A stretch of 40,032 nucleotides of DNA from Anaerolineae bacterium (lineage in GTDB: Bacteria; Chloroflexota; Anaerolineae; Anaerolineales; E44-bin32): contig JAUWHR010000038.1 of NCBI GenBank assembly GCA_030605795.1, forward strand, positions 1 to 40,032, in the 5' to 3' direction. The first letter of the stretch is position 1. Every line of letters begins with the position of its first letter. Below the pieces are notes generated by a model. The model saw only the letters and a list, made by a program, of their open reading frames with translations. It searched no databases and was not told the DNA's origin. Shown here one piece after another: positions 25,512-34,954 of this stretch. Made by a program: the position numbers and the translations under genes.

Positions 25512-25665
25512 ACAGCCCTAAGGCTGTTCCCTAACAGACTAACCTTGCAGTCGTCCGATACCGACCTTGAGACGGGTGAGATCGTTGGCGTTTGCCTTTG
25601 TTCACCCGAGAGCTACCTATCAATTCCAATCCAGTGCTTGGTTAATCCAGATTTGATAAAGCACT
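25512..25665 (-). promoter_or_regulatory. Structured leader between rpsD and rpoA
   Basis: In the 180-base rpsD-rpoA spacer three perfect stems occur in a row: AGTGCTT/AAGCACT (25633-25639 with 25659-25665), CGGGTGA/TCACCCG (25573-25579 with 25612-25618), and ACAGCC-CTAA-GGCTGT (25512-25527) just upstream of the rpoA ribosome binding site. No T tract follows any. Control of rpoA expression, for instance by S4, is a guess from family precedent. Confidence 0.5.
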
Positions 25666-25673
25666 AGTCACCA

Positions 25674-26312
25674 TCAGCGCGAATAAAACTCGATGATCAA
25701 CTGCTCGTTCAGAGTGGCGTCAGTATCCCTGCGCTCAGGCATCTGCAGCACGTTGCCGCTGAGGGTCTTCAGGTCGCGCTCCAGCCAACCAGGCAGGGTT
25801 CGAGCCTCCGCCACAGCAGGCAAGTCCTTGAAATAGACTCGATTTCGCGAGCCCTCTCGGACTTCAATTTGATCACCTGACCGGACAAGCATTGAGGAGA
25901 CATCAGTCCGCCGACCGTTCACATTAAAATGCCCGTGGGAAACAAGTAGCCTTGCCTGTGCCCGGCTCTCAGCGTAGCCGAGTCGATAGACGACGTTATC
26001 CAGACGGCATTCAAGCATCTGGAGCAGGTTTATGCCGGTCAGCCCCCGTTTCTTAACCGCCGACCGATAATAGCGGCGGAACTGGCGCTCTGTCACACCA
26101 TAGATGCGGCGCGTCTTCTGCTTCGCGCGCAGCTGCTTTTGATAATCTGAAACCCGGCGACGGCGGTATTGGGCTTGGCGCCCGTGCTCGCCAGGCGGGT
26201 AACCCCGGCGTTCAAATGCACATTTAGGTGTGAAGCACCGTTGGCCTTTAAGGAAGAGTTTCTCACCTTCCCGCCGGCATAGTTTGCAAACTGGTCCGGT
26301 ATACTTCGCCAT
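25674..26312 (-). CDS. rpsD: Small ribosomal subunit protein S4 (zinc-binding form)
   Basis: 212 residues. The N-terminus has four Cys (9, 12, 26, 31) in CKLC and CFTPKC, the zinc-holding form of S4. KQKTRRIYGVTERQFRRYY and the S4 RNA-binding domain with LDNVVYRLGYAESRAQARLL and VSHGHFNVNGRRTDVSSMLV follow. S4 binds the 5' domain of 16S rRNA first in small-subunit assembly and in E. coli represses its own operon. It lies between rpsK and the structured rpoA leader. Confidence 0.98.
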   Translation of the reverse strand: MAKYTGPVCKLCRREGEKLFLKGQRCFTPKCAFERRGYPPGEHGRQAQYRRRRVSDYQKQLRAKQKTRRIYGVTERQFRRYYRSAVKKRGLTGINLLQMLECRLDNVVYRLGYAESRAQARLLVSHGHFNVNGRRTDVSSMLVRSGDQIEVREGSRNRVYFKDLPAVAEARTLPGWLERDLKTLSGNVLQMPERRDTDATLNEQLIIEFYSR

Positions 26313-26329
26313 TATGATCCTTCCATTGA

Positions 26330-26731
26330 TTAAACGCGGCGTTTCTTTGGCGGCCGGCAGCCGTTGTGTGGGACCGGTGTGACATCGCTTATCGAGCGCA
26401 CACGCACCTCAGAGGCTTGAATCGCTCGAATGGCTGCCTCCCGCCCGGGACCCGGTCCTTTCACCATCAAATCCACCTCTTGCAGCCCAAGGCTCCTCGC
26501 TTCTTTGATGGCCTGCTGTGCTGCCAAGCGCGCCGCATAAGGCGTGCTTTTACGCGAACCTTTAAAGCCAGCAGATCCAGCGCTGGCCGAGACTACCACG
26601 TTGCCCTGCGTATCGGTTATAGTGACGATCGTATTATTGAAGGTGACATGGATGTGCACCTGACCATGCGACAGCGTCCGCTTAGTCTTGCGCGAACCTC
26701 CACGTCTCGAACCTGGTCCTCTGCTTGCCAT
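26330..26731 (-). CDS. rpsK: Small ribosomal subunit protein S11
   Basis: 133 residues from ATG 26731, close to the usual 127-130; an in-frame TTG at 26779 would add 16 residues and cannot be excluded. A basic Arg/Gly head, [18 protein letters not shown], leads to [19 protein letters not shown], then [20 protein letters not shown]. The C-terminus [19 protein letters not shown] is the universal tail. S11 forms part of the mRNA exit platform. Confidence 0.96.
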   Translation of the reverse strand: MASRGPGSRRGGSRKTKRTLSHGQVHIHVTFNNTIVTITDTQGNVVVSASAGSAGFKGSRKSTPYAARLAAQQAIKEARSLGLQEVDLMVKGPGPGREAAIRAIQASEVRVRSISDVTPVPHNGCRPPKKRRV

Positions 26732-26845
26732 AAGTCCCTGCCTGTCCTTTCTGCCCCCAGCAGTAATGCGGTTAGCCAACAGCCTCTCAGGAGACTTCAG
26801 CCGCGTGGGTGGAAGGAGATCCTTACGTCACCCGATGTCAGCTAA

Positions 26846-27235
26846 CTACTTCTTCTTCGTGCTACGCCGTCGCCCACGACCGGCGACGGTCTTCTTCGGT
26901 CCTTTGCGGGTGCGGGCATTTGTACGAGTTCGTTGACCCCGCACTGGCATACCCCGTCTGTGACGCAGACCGCGGTAGCAGCCGATCTCTATCAGCCGTT
27001 TAATGTTCATTTGCACTTCACGCCGCAAGTCGCCCTCGACAGTCAGATTCTGTGCGATGTAGTCACGTAACGACGTGATTTCTTCCTCGGTCAAGTCACG
27101 CACCCGGCGATCTGGGTGTACACCGGCAGCGAAAAGCGCTTTGCGCGCAGTGGTGCGGCCAATCCCATGGATGTAGGTCAACCCAATTTCCGCTCGCTTG
27201 TTGCGTGGTAGATCAACGCCTTCAATTCGTGGCAT
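26846..27235 (-). CDS. rpsM: Small ribosomal subunit protein S13
   Basis: 129 residues from ATG 27235, which has AAGGA nine bases upstream; the frame extends further but that part overlaps rpm[21 protein letters not shown] and [18 protein letters not shown] open the protein, and [20 protein letters not shown] with a long Lys/Arg tail closes it. S13 contacts the P-site tRNA and bridges to the large subunit. Its start lies four bases past the rpmJ stop. Confidence 0.97.
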   Translation of the reverse strand: MPRIEGVDLPRNKRAEIGLTYIHGIGRTTARKALFAAGVHPDRRVRDLTEEEITSLRDYIAQNLTVEGDLRREVQMNIKRLIEIGCYRGLRHRRGMPVRGQRTRTNARTRKGPKKTVAGRGRRRSTKKK

Positions 27236-27239
27236 TTGC

Positions 27240-27353
27240 CTATCCTTGTCGTTGTTTGTGGCGCGGGTTTTCACATATTACATAAACTTTACCCCGCCGC
27301 CGTACAATCTTGCATTTTGGACAGCGCTTGCGAACTGAGGAGGACACTTTCAT
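27240..27353 (-). CDS. rpmJ: Large ribosomal subunit protein L36 (zinc form)
   Basis: A 37-residue gene. [20 protein letters not shown] and [17 protein letters not shown] match L36 along the whole length. Cys 11, Cys 14, Cys 27 and His 32 form the zinc site of the C+ type. Its ATG overlaps the map stop (ATGA), and rpsM follows after four bases. infA, which usually lies between map and rpmJ, is not here. Confidence 0.97.
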   Translation of the reverse strand: MKVSSSVRKRCPKCKIVRRRGKVYVICENPRHKQRQG

Positions 27354-28213
27354 TTTCGACAACCCCTTCGCTCGATAAATGGATGCACCTGGCCAGCAAA
27401 GTATTGATTATAACGGAATAGAATTCCTTCGTCTAGATCATCGTCAAGAGCCGTGAGCACCCATGGGCCGTTTGGGGTCGCCGCCACTGAGTGTTCAAAG
27501 TGAGCCGTCAGTTGCCCGTCTCGCGAGGCGACCGTCCATTGATCCTCCAGTATATGGGTTTCTGGATCACCAGATAACACCATTGGTTCAAGTGCAATAG
27601 TCATTCCCGCCCTGAGCGGCATCCCCTTCCCCGCCTGGCCATAGTTAGGCACCTGTGGATCCTCGTGCATTTTGCGTCCGACGCCATGGCTGGTGTACTC
27701 CCGCACGACATTGTACCCATGTTGCTCTACGTAGTCTTGGATGGCAGCTGAGAGATCGCCTGTCCGATTGCCGATTAGCATCTTTGCAATGCAAGCAAAG
27801 AGCGCCTGCTCCGTTACATCGATCAAACGCTTAGCTTCTAGCGAAATCTCACCCACTCCTACCGTCAAAGCAGAATCAGCAACGAAGCCCTCAACCACCG
27901 CTCCGCAATCAATGCTGACGATGTCTCCTTCCTTCAAGCGCCGTTTGCTGGGAATACCATGCACCAGCTCATCGTTTACACTCACCGTAGTCGCCGCCGG
28001 AAATGGATACGGCCCTGGATAACCCAGGAAAGCCGGTTGAGCACCGTGTTTACGCAGCACCTCTGCAGCAGCAGCATCGATCTCTGCTGTCGTGACCCCG
28101 GGCTGAACCATCGATACCGCGGCAACCAGCGCCAGGGCATTGATCCGTCCCGCTTCACGCATCAGCGCCAATTCACGTTCACTCTTGATCACCACTCCTC
28201 GGCGCCGATTCAC
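27350..28213 (-). CDS. map: Methionine aminopeptidase, type I
   Basis: 287 residues from GTG 28213, which overlaps the adk stop (GTGA). It removes the N-terminal Met from new proteins. The five metal ligands are visible: Asp in SIDCGA, Asp in VADSALT, His in [13 protein letters not shown], Glu in ALEPMV and Glu in AHFEHSV. It is about 25-35 residues longer than the usual bacterial enzyme; the extra is C-terminal (from [13 protein letters not shown] to the end) and of unknown use. Confidence 0.96.
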   Translation of the reverse strand: MNRRRGVVIKSERELALMREAGRINALALVAAVSMVQPGVTTAEIDAAAAEVLRKHGAQPAFLGYPGPYPFPAATTVSVNDELVHGIPSKRRLKEGDIVSIDCGAVVEGFVADSALTVGVGEISLEAKRLIDVTEQALFACIAKMLIGNRTGDLSAAIQDYVEQHGYNVVREYTSHGVGRKMHEDPQVPNYGQAGKGMPLRAGMTIALEPMVLSGDPETHILEDQWTVASRDGQLTAHFEHSVAATPNGPWVLTALDDDLDEGILFRYNQYFAGQVHPFIERRGCRK

Positions 28214-28872
28214 TGGGCTGTTCCTTCCGGCAAGACAGTCATCAGAGCGTCGGTAACAGCTTCAATCGACTGATCGCCGTCCACCTCCACCAGCAGACCT
28301 CGCTGGCGATAGTAATTGATCAGGGGAGCCGTCTGTTTGAAATAAACCTGGATGCGCTCAGCAACAGTCTCAACTCGATCGTCATCCCGTTGGTAGAGCT
28401 CCGACCCATCATAATCGCACACCCCTGGAACGAGAGGCGGATTGAACTCATCATGGAAGACATGACCCGCCGCGCGGCACATCCAGCGCCCCGATAACCG
28501 GCGGACTAATGTCTCCTGAGCCACCTTGATGTATAACACCGCATCCAATTTACCGCCTAGATCCGCTAATATGGTATCCAACGCTTCAGCCTGGGTCGGG
28601 GTGCGCGGGAAGCCATCCAGCACAGCGCCGTCGGCGCAGTCATCCTGTTCAAGCCGCGTCACGATCATGGCGATGGTCACGTCGTCGGGCACCAACTGCC
28701 CATCAGAAATAAACTCCTGGGCTAGCTTTCCTAATTCGGTCTGTTTTTTAATGTTCTCGCGAAAGATGTTCCCGCTCGAGATGTGGGGAACGCTCAAAGC
28801 CTCCATCAGGCGTTTGGCTTGAGTCCCTTTCCCCGCGCCCGGCGCACCCAAGAGCATGAGATAGATCGACAT
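28210..28872 (-). CDS. adk: Adenylate kinase
   Basis: 220 residues from ATG 28872 (13 bases after secY). The P-loop is GAPGAGKGTQ (residues 9-18), and the AMP-binding GFPRT(P)TQAEAL segment is present. It has the long LID form: RWMCRAAGHVFHDEFNPP and VPGVCDYDGSELYQRDDD. Of the four zinc positions of Gram-positive adenylate kinases (Cys, Cys, Cys, Cys/Asp) the second is Ala here (C-R-A-A), leaving Cys, Cys and Asp, so zinc binding is doubtful. The enzyme interconverts 2 ADP with ATP and AMP. Confidence 0.96.
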   Translation of the reverse strand: MSIYLMLLGAPGAGKGTQAKRLMEALSVPHISSGNIFRENIKKQTELGKLAQEFISDGQLVPDDVTIAMIVTRLEQDDCADGAVLDGFPRTPTQAEALDTILADLGGKLDAVLYIKVAQETLVRRLSGRWMCRAAGHVFHDEFNPPLVPGVCDYDGSELYQRDDDRVETVAERIQVYFKQTAPLINYYRQRGLLVEVDGDQSIEAVTDALMTVLPEGTAQ

Positions 28873-28884
28873 CAATCATACTGC

Positions 28885-30219
28885 TTAGCGGACCAACAAT
28901 GCTTGATCATAACCGCGCAATTTAAGTTCAGCCTCGATCGAGCGGTAGACATCGCGGATCACGCCAACCACGATCAGCAAACCAGACGATGAAACCAGTA
29001 GCAATCCGGTGTTCGAACCTCCAACTGGCCATATAAGGCCGACCAAGAAAGGCATCACCGCCACCATCCCCAGGAAAACCGCACCCGGAAAGGTAATACG
29101 CCGCAGCACCCGGGTCAGGTAGCGTTGGGTCGCGACTCCCTTAGTCACCCCAGGAATCTGTGCCCCGGAACGTTTCAGATTTTCCCCGTAGTTCTGTTGT
29201 GCGAACAAGACATCAGTATAAAAGAAAGTGAAGGCCACCACCATCAGAAAATATAACACCCAATATGTGTTGCTGATCCCACCAAAGGTGCTTTGCAGCC
29301 AAATAGCGATATTCTGCACTGTAGCGTTGGTGGAGCCAATGAAAAATTGCGCCAACACCGCCGGAAAAGTCAGGATGGATTGGGCGAAAATGAGGGGGAT
29401 CATGCCAGCCATGTTGACCATCAACGGCAATTTCCCCTTGACCGGCATGGACATCCGGTGCCCGACACGCCGACCGGGATACATTACTGGGACGTTCCGA
29501 CGGCCCTCCTGAACAAATACGATGGCGAAGATGGTGGTTACCATGATCAGTATCATGAAGATCAGTAGCGAACCGCTCTGCTGCTGATCGACCAATATTC
29601 GCCCCAGGTTGGAAGGAACACGGGATACAATTCCAGCGAAGATGATCAACGACAAACCCTGGTTACGGATACCGTACTCCGAAATCAATTCGCCAATCCA
29701 GATGGCGAACATCGTGCCGGCGGTCATGGTCAGAATAGTGGTGAACGTTTCTAAATTTAAGCCCAGTTGGTAGTTTAAGACATCGCCGCCTTGGCCAGTG
29801 GCGTATTGTTGGAAGAGCCGGATCTGACCCACTGCATTCAACGCCGCCATGGGAACTGCAAGGTAGTAGGTCCATTTTTCCATCCACTTGCGGCTTTCTC
29901 GAGGGTCATCTTCCATACGTCGCTGCAAGGATGGGATGATCGGCACCAACAATTGAAGGATGATCTGAGCCGTGATGTATGGATAGACACCCATCGCTAG
30001 CACGGAGAAATTCGACACCGTCCCCCCCGAAAGCAGGTCCAGCAAGCCGAACAGCGTTTGTCCCTGACCTCCAAGAACGCCGGCGATAGCCTCGCGATTG
30101 ACGCCCGGGACAGGTACATGAGCGACAAAGCGATAGATCACCAGCAAGCCAACAGAGATCAGCAGCCGGTTACGGATATCGGTCGATATGAATAGGAATC
30201 GCCATATCGAGCGTCTCAT
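28885..30219 (-). CDS. secY: Protein translocase subunit SecY
   Basis: 444 residues with ten hydrophobic helices, the channel of the Sec export system. The N-terminal RNRLLISVGLLVIYRFVAHV and FGLLDLLSGGTVSNFSVLAM are the SecY signatures, followed by GVYPYITAQIILQLL (plug and helix 2b region). RPGYITGT-side loops are replaced by VMYPGRRVGHRMSMPVKG, as expected for cytosolic loop 4. The start ATG has AAAGGAGC upstream. It sits after rplO and before adk, the standard spc-operon position. Confidence 0.97.
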   Translation of the reverse strand: MRRSIWRFLFISTDIRNRLLISVGLLVIYRFVAHVPVPGVNREAIAGVLGGQGQTLFGLLDLLSGGTVSNFSVLAMGVYPYITAQIILQLLVPIIPSLQRRMEDDPRESRKWMEKWTYYLAVPMAALNAVGQIRLFQQYATGQGGDVLNYQLGLNLETFTTILTMTAGTMFAIWIGELISEYGIRNQGLSLIIFAGIVSRVPSNLGRILVDQQQSGSLLIFMILIMVTTIFAIVFVQEGRRNVPVMYPGRRVGHRMSMPVKGKLPLMVNMAGMIPLIFAQSILTFPAVLAQFFIGSTNATVQNIAIWLQSTFGGISNTYWVLYFLMVVAFTFFYTDVLFAQQNYGENLKRSGAQIPGVTKGVATQRYLTRVLRRITFPGAVFLGMVAVMPFLVGLIWPVGGSNTGLLLVSSSGLLIVVGVIRDVYRSIEAELKLRGYDQALLVR

Positions 30220-30250
30220 TTTGAGCTCCTTTCAGGCGTCGAAGGCAGCC

Positions 30251-30700
30251 TCATCGCTCGATGATCTCCACCGTGCCCCCAGCAGCCTCGATCTTGGCCT
30301 GGGCGCTGCGAGTGACCCGATGCAAGCATACCTTGAGCGGCGTGGAAACCTCACCCCGCCCGAGCAGCACCACTGGGTTGCGCAGATTGCGCACCAACCC
30401 GGCCTCTTTCAGGCTTTCCGGTGTTACTTCCGCTTCAGCTGCAAACCCTTCAAGCCGATCCAGGTTGATTTCATTCCATGTTACCCGGCGGAAATTAGTG
30501 AAGCCACGTTTGAGCGGCAGTCGTCGGAAATAAGGTAGATTACCGCCCTGATGGTAGAGCTTACCGCCCGAACCCGTACGAGCGCCCTGACCCTTAGTGC
30601 CGCGACCAGCAGTCTTGCCCTGGCCAGCAGCATAACCTCGGCCAACACGCTTGCGACGCTTGGTCGCCCCGGTTGGTGGCTTAAGATCATGAAGCTTCAT
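30251..30700 (-). CDS. rplO: Large ribosomal subunit protein L15
   Basis: 149 residues. MKLHDLKPPTGATKRRKRVG is the standard start, followed by GRGYAAGQGKTAGRGTKGQG, the Gly-rich extension that threads through 23S rRNA. The globular end contains VLLGRGEVSTPLKV and AQAKIEAAGGTVEIIE. It joins late in large-subunit assembly. It follows rpmD by seven bases and precedes secY. Confidence 0.97.
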   Translation of the reverse strand: MKLHDLKPPTGATKRRKRVGRGYAAGQGKTAGRGTKGQGARTGSGGKLYHQGGNLPYFRRLPLKRGFTNFRRVTWNEINLDRLEGFAAEAEVTPESLKEAGLVRNLRNPVVLLGRGEVSTPLKVCLHRVTRSAQAKIEAAGGTVEIIER

Positions 30701-30707
30701 CGCTGAT

Positions 30708-30905
30708 TCACTCCTCTACCTTCACCAGATGACTCACCCTGGCAATCATCCCCCGAACAGCAGAGTTGTCGACTTGTTCAACGGTATGGCCCATTCGACG
30801 CAAGCCGAGAGCACGTACAGTGCGCTTCTGTCGCTTGGAGTAGCCGATCGGGCTGCGCACGAGAGTAATGCGCAGGGTTTTTTTCTTGGTTGTCCGCTTA
30901 GCCAT
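30708..30905 (-). CDS. rpmD: Large ribosomal subunit protein L30
   Basis: 65 residues. [20 protein letters not shown] and [20 protein letters not shown] are characteristic of the short bacterial L30, and [13 protein letters not shown] ends it. The Lys-rich leader AKRTTKKK is slightly longer than usual. Its start overlaps the last eight bases of rpsE. Confidence 0.96.
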   Translation of the reverse strand: MAKRTTKKKTLRITLVRSPIGYSKRQKRTVRALGLRRMGHTVEQVDNSAVRGMIARVSHLVKVEE

Positions 30906-31431
30906 CGCGTTTCCGCTCCCAGAACGGCATCAGATGGCTAGGGTCCTTCCCCCGGCTAGCCGCCTCAACTTCCACTTGCTTGAGCTGTCTTAACCCTTTC
31001 ATAGTAGCCCGAGCTACATTAAGAACACTAGCGCTGCCCAATGACTTGGTCAGGATATTATGCACGCCAGCCGCTTCCAGCACAGCCCGCACACCTCCTC
31101 CAGCGACTACCCCAGTGCCCGGCGAGGCCGGCTTCAAGAACACCTTTGCCCCACCATGCTTTGAAATTATCTCGTGAGGGATGGTTGTCCCCACGAGTGG
31201 GATTTGCCGCATATCTTTGCGGGCATGCTCAGCGGCTTTGCGAATTGCATCCGGAACGCCACGGGCTTTACCAATACCAAGACCCACCTTACCACGATTG
31301 TCACCCACAACGACCACCACCCGGAAGGCAAATCTACGGCCGCCTTTTACGACCTTTGCCACCCGGGAGATGTCGATCACCCGTTCGTCCAGCTCATCCC
31401 GCTCTTCATGGGTTCGGAAATTTCGTCTCAC
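30898..31431 (-). CDS. rpsE: Small ribosomal subunit protein S5
   Basis: 177 residues from GTG 31431, with GGGAG nine bases upstream. The double-stranded-RNA-binding-like domain contains [20 protein letters not shown] and [40 protein letters not shown] and [19 protein letters not shown] close the fold. S5 helps decoding accuracy at the mRNA entry. A 100-base spacer separates it from rplR upstream. Confidence 0.97.
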   Translation of the reverse strand: MRRNFRTHEERDELDERVIDISRVAKVVKGGRRFAFRVVVVVGDNRGKVGLGIGKARGVPDAIRKAAEHARKDMRQIPLVGTTIPHEIISKHGGAKVFLKPASPGTGVVAGGGVRAVLEAAGVHNILTKSLGSASVLNVARATMKGLRQLKQVEVEAASRGKDPSHLMPFWERKRDG

Positions 31432-31531
31432 CTCAATGTTCTCCCTTCAGACCTAACGATGAGCTACGCTGAACGCAACTCTTTCATCATGGACACCATA
31501 CGCATGAACTACCGTTCCGTTCAGTAGACAG

Positions 31532-31897
31532 CTAAAATTCCAGCCCTGCCTCACGTGCGGCCTCAGCTAAAGCCTTTACCCGGCCATGGAATCGATAACC
31601 ACCACGGTCGAAAACCACCTGCTTCACTCCCTTGGCCGCCGCGCGCTCGCCGATAACAGTTCCAACAATCTTTGCTTGTTCGGTCTTGTTCAGGCCTTCA
31701 AGGCGCGGCTTGACCTCGGAGTCTAGAGTTGAAGCAGAGGTTAGCGTGTGACCGGCGTTATCATCGATCACTTGAGCATAAATCTGTGCCAGGCTCCGAT
31801 ACACGTTCAGGCGCGGTCGCTCCGCTGTTCCTGCTAGTTTCTTGCGCACGCGGATATGGCGGCGCTTCCTCATTGCTTCTCGCGTCCGTTTCGCCAT
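31532..31897 (-). CDS. rplR: Large ribosomal subunit protein L18
   Basis: 121 residues. The basic N-terminus [20 protein letters not shown], then [20 protein letters not shown] and [20 protein letters not shown], define L18, which carries 5S rRNA to the large subunit with L5. It starts two bases before the rplF end, giving tight coupling. Confidence 0.97.
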   Translation of the reverse strand: MAKRTREAMRKRRHIRVRKKLAGTAERPRLNVYRSLAQIYAQVIDDNAGHTLTSASTLDSEVKPRLEGLNKTEQAKIVGTVIGERAAAKGVKQVVFDRGGYRFHGRVKALAEAAREAGLEF

Positions 31898-31899
31898 GG

Positions 31900-32445
31900 T
31901 TATGTCACCTTACCCGCCTTGCCGGCCTTGCGGCGCACATATTCACCCAAGTAACGAATACCTTTACCCTTATAAGGTTCCGGAGGCCGGAGTTTACGGA
32001 TGTCCGCTGCTACCCGGCCGACTAATTCCTTATCTATACCCTGCACCTTAATCAATCTGGCGCGGGTGTCAACATCAAAAACGATCCCCGGCGGCGCGTC
32101 TACGTGCACAAGGTGGGAAAAACCCAGACTCAGCACCATATTTTTGCCATCCATCTCCGGTCGGTAACCGACACCTTGAATCTGAAGCGTTTTCTCAAAG
32201 CCCTGACTGACACCCAAGACCATGTTGTTCAGCAACGCCCGAGTCAGGCCATGCAGAGCTCGCATCTGCGGCGCATCTGAGGGACGTTCCACTGTGATAG
32301 CGCCATCCTTCAGAGTGATGGACATTTCGGGCCGGAAATCACGTTCCAACTCTCCCTTAGGCCCCTTTACCCGTACGTGTGCCCCCTCGATATCAACCTG
32401 CACACCATCAGGCACAACCACAGGCATGCGTCCTATTCTCGACAC
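31900..32445 (-). CDS. rplF: Large ribosomal subunit protein L6
   Basis: 181 residues from GTG 32445, with GGAGG five bases upstream. [32 protein letters not shown] and the C-terminal [20 protein letters not shown] are the family pattern; [10 protein letters not shown] is the most conserved stretch. L6 lies near the GTPase centre. Confidence 0.97.
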   Translation of the reverse strand: MSRIGRMPVVVPDGVQVDIEGAHVRVKGPKGELERDFRPEMSITLKDGAITVERPSDAPQMRALHGLTRALLNNMVLGVSQGFEKTLQIQGVGYRPEMDGKNMVLSLGFSHLVHVDAPPGIVFDVDTRARLIKVQGIDKELVGRVAADIRKLRPPEPYKGKGIRYLGEYVRRKAGKAGKVT

Positions 32446-32528
32446 ATTTTCCTCCTATTACAGCCAACCACTAGGACAATATCTAAACTGATCCGGTTGT
32501 CGTTCGGCCGGTGCACAACCAGATCCGC

Positions 32529-32942
32529 TTACCATACCTCGCAGAGTACCTCACCACCCACACCCAATTGTCGAGCGCGCACCCCACTCATCACTCCTTT
32601 AGGAGTCGAAAGGATGGCTACACCCATCCCTGATCGTACCCACGGGATCTTGCGTTTTCCTACATAGACTCGACGGCCAGGGCGGCTTATGCGCCTCACA
32701 CCACTGATCACCGGTCGTCGTTCTCGTCGCTCACCAACATATTTCAACTTAATACGAAGCGTCCGATGGGGTTTTCCATCCACCTGACTTTCTCCAAAAC
32801 CCTTGATGAAGCCCTCCTGCTCAAGGATGTGAGCAATGGCCACCTTAATCTTGGAGCTTGGCACCGAGACCGTTTGATGGCCTACCATCAGGGCATTACG
32901 AACCCGGGTCAACATGTCGGCAATCGGATCAGATATACTCAT
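32529..32942 (-). CDS. rpsH: Small ribosomal subunit protein S8
   Basis: 137 residues. [20 protein letters not shown] opens it, and the C-terminal [20 protein letters not shown], then [11 protein letters not shown], is the rRNA-binding signature. S8 binds the central domain of 16S rRNA and in E. coli represses the spc operon at the L5 message. It follows rpsN. Confidence 0.97.
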   Translation of the reverse strand: MSISDPIADMLTRVRNALMVGHQTVSVPSSKIKVAIAHILEQEGFIKGFGESQVDGKPHRTLRIKLKYVGERRERRPVISGVRRISRPGRRVYVGKRKIPWVRSGMGVAILSTPKGVMSGVRARQLGVGGEVLCEVW

Positions 32943-32964
32943 TGCACTTTCTCCGGTTCCTTCT

Positions 32965-33147
32965 TTACCAGGACGATTTCACCAAGCCAGGGATCTTACC
33001 TTCAAGCGCTTGTTCCCTGAGACAAATGCGGCATAGCTGGAAGCGGCGATAATAACCACGCGGCCGCCCACAGATTCGGCAACGGTTCCGCACCCGGACC
33101 TTATATTTGCGTCGAGTTTCTCGTATCGGCATACAAGTCTTAGCCAT
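32965..33147 (-). CDS. rpsN: Small ribosomal subunit protein S14, zinc type (type Z)
   Basis: 60 residues from ATG 33147, overlapping the rplE end by eight bases; the longer open frame upstream overlaps rplE and is not S14-like. Cys 23, 26, 39 and 42 in CRIC and CRIC form the zinc site of the short S14. [20 protein letters not shown] and the end [10 protein letters not shown] are diagnostic. Confidence 0.97.
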   Translation of the reverse strand: MAKTCMPIRETRRKYKVRVRNRCRICGRPRGYYRRFQLCRICLREQALEGKIPGLVKSSW

Positions 33148-33697
33148 ACAATTCGCCTCTTCTAAAGGGCATGCCCAGTAGTTCAAGTAGACGACGCCCT
33201 TGCTCGTCATTCGGCGCGGTGTTAACAATTGTCACCTCAAAACCCCGTACCTTGTCGATTTTGTCGTAGTCGATCTCCGGAAAGATTAATTGCTCACCAA
33301 CGCCGAGAGTGTAGTTGCCACGACCATCAAAGCTGTTTGGCGAAACCCCCCTGAAGTCCCTCGTTCGAGGTAAGGCAACATTGACCAATCTATCGAAGAA
33401 CGACCACATGCGTTCCCCCCGTAAAGTGACTTTGACCCCGATCGATTGTCCTTCCCGTAACTTGTAGATGGCGATGCTTTTGCGGGCCTTGGTGACAATC
33501 GGTTTCTGTCCGGTGATGGTCATTATGTCCCCAACCGCAGCGTCGAGAGCCTTAGCATTGTCGATCGCCTCGCCAACGCCGACATTCACCACTATTTTCT
33601 CGACACGCGGAACCTGCATGGGGTTCTCCAGGTTAAAATCTTTCATCATCGTCGCAACGACTTCCTTTTGATAGCGTTCAAATAAATGATGTGCCAT
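33140..33697 (-). CDS. rplE: Large ribosomal subunit protein L5
   Basis: 185 residues from ATG 33697, the usual length; the open frame continues 20 codons upstream over the rplX end but lacks L5 character. [40 protein letters not shown] and [20 protein letters not shown] are clear. L5 binds 5S rRNA and touches the P-site tRNA. Confidence 0.97.
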   Translation of the reverse strand: MAHHLFERYQKEVVATMMKDFNLENPMQVPRVEKIVVNVGVGEAIDNAKALDAAVGDIMTITGQKPIVTKARKSIAIYKLREGQSIGVKVTLRGERMWSFFDRLVNVALPRTRDFRGVSPNSFDGRGNYTLGVGEQLIFPEIDYDKIDKVRGFEVTIVNTAPNDEQGRRLLELLGMPFRRGELYG

Positions 33698-33719
33698 ACC
33701 GCTTACACTCCATCCATAA

Positions 33720-34040
33720 TCAGGCGTCGATGAGTGCCTGACACCCCTTGCAAACACGCTGCTTTAGGTCCCCTTCTACCAACATTCCCACCCGCACTGG
33801 TTGGTCGCACTTTGGACAAATCAGCATCACGTTGGAGATATGGATCGGGGCCTCGAATTGAATGATTCCCGGGTTCATCGTGCGACCACCAGCCTGAACC
33901 TGACGTTGGTGTTTCTTGCGTATGTTCGCGCCCTGGACAACCACCCGCCTATCCGAAGGGACAACACGCAGCACCTCACCCCGATGACCCTTTTCATGAC
34001 CGCGGACCACTTCCACTGTGTCACCCCGTTTGATCTTCAC
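33720..34040 (-). CDS. rplX: Large ribosomal subunit protein L24
   Basis: 106 residues from GTG 34040, preceded by [25 protein letters not shown] is the KOW motif, and [20 protein letters not shown] with [16 protein letters not shown] follows. The C-terminus keeps two CxxC pairs (CPKC and CKGC), a zinc ribbon present in only part of bacterial L24 proteins. L24 starts large-subunit assembly near the tunnel exit. Confidence 0.96.
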   Translation of the reverse strand: MKIKRGDTVEVVRGHEKGHRGEVLRVVPSDRRVVVQGANIRKKHQRQVQAGGRTMNPGIIQFEAPIHISNVMLICPKCDQPVRVGMLVEGDLKQRVCKGCQALIDA

Positions 34041-34059
34041 CGTACCTCGCCTCCTACAG

Positions 34060-34431
34060 CTATAGCACTTCCGGCGCCAGCGACACGATCTTGGTGAAAC
34101 CTTTCTCGCGCAGTTCACGGGCAACTGGACCGAAGATCCGGGTTCCCCTGGGGTTCACCCCATCAACATCCAGAATCACGGCCGCGTTGTCGTCGAAGCG
34201 GATGTAGGAGCCGTCTCTCCGACGATATTCCTTCGCCGTTCGCACAATCACCGCCCGGACGATGTCGCTCTTACTCACCGCACTATGTGGGGTGGCGGAT
34301 TTGACTGTGGCTACGACGATATCGCCCACACGACCATACCGTCGTTTTGAACCACCCAAGACGCGTATCACAAGTATTTCGCGCCCACCGGTGTTATCAG
34401 CAACTTTGAGACGGCTTTCTTGCTGAATCAT
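34060..34431 (-). CDS. rplN: Large ribosomal subunit protein L14
   Basis: 123 residues, exact family length. [20 protein letters not shown] and [18 protein letters not shown] open it; [19 protein letters not shown] and [20 protein letters not shown] close it. L14 forms bridges to the small subunit. Its ATG overlaps the rpsQ stop. Confidence 0.98.
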   Translation of the reverse strand: MIQQESRLKVADNTGGREILVIRVLGGSKRRYGRVGDIVVATVKSATPHSAVSKSDIVRAVIVRTAKEYRRRDGSYIRFDDNAAVILDVDGVNPRGTRIFGPVARELREKGFTKIVSLAPEVL

Positions 34432-34739
34432 TTTTCCGTCTCCGCTATAGGCTCTTCCACCACCTCGTCTGCATTGGCAGTTACCTCAGCCTCGATCGCC
34501 CTATGTAAAATAGTTTCGACCACCCAACGCTTTTTCTTTGATAAAGGACGGCTCTCCACAATCTGAACCTTATCCCCAAGCTGGCAACCGATTTCATCGT
34601 GGACCAGGTATTTCTTATTAGTTCGGATCACCTTCCCGTAAAGGGGATGGCGGTAGCTACGATCCACCCGGACGGTCACCGTCTTAGTTAGTTTAGTTTT
34701 GGTAACCACACCGGTCATTCGGCGTCTTTTAGTGCTCAT
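34428..34739 (-). CDS. rpsQ: Small ribosomal subunit protein S17
   Basis: 103 residues. [20 protein letters not shown] and [19 protein letters not shown] are typical of S17, as is the [19 protein letters not shown] end. About 18 extra acidic C-terminal residues ([16 protein letters not shown]) are beyond the usual length. It overlaps rpmC and rplN by four bases each. Confidence 0.97.
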   Translation of the reverse strand: MSTKRRRMTGVVTKTKLTKTVTVRVDRSYRHPLYGKVIRTNKKYLVHDEIGCQLGDKVQIVESRPLSKKKRWVVETILHRAIEAEVTANADEVVEEPIAETEK

Positions 34740-34951
34740 GCTTCGCTCACCTTAATCTGCGCGGCCAGCTCGCGTTCACGTAGGATGGTCGCTAAACGAG
34801 CAATCTCACGCCGCGCGATCTGCAATTGGGAATGATCGGCTAATTGCCCGGTCGCAAACTGGAAGCGCAACTTGAAATAATTTTCACGGGCGTCATCCAA
34901 ACGCGATTGAATGTCCTCGGTTGATAGGGCACGGATTTCCGCAGGTTTCAT
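34736..34951 (-). CDS. rpmC: Large ribosomal subunit protein L29
   Basis: 71 residues, two long helices. [20 protein letters not shown] and [20 protein letters not shown] match L29, followed by [19 protein letters not shown]29 sits at the tunnel exit, a docking place for SRP and trigger factor. Three bases separate it from rplP. Confidence 0.97.
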   Translation of the reverse strand: MKPAEIRALSTEDIQSRLDDARENYFKLRFQFATGQLADHSQLQIARREIARLATILRERELAAQIKVSEA

Positions 34952-34954
34952 CGG

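Noticed and set aside
26366-26845. Plus-strand open frame of 159 codons
   Set aside because: It is antisense to rpsK in a GC-skewed ribosomal gene.
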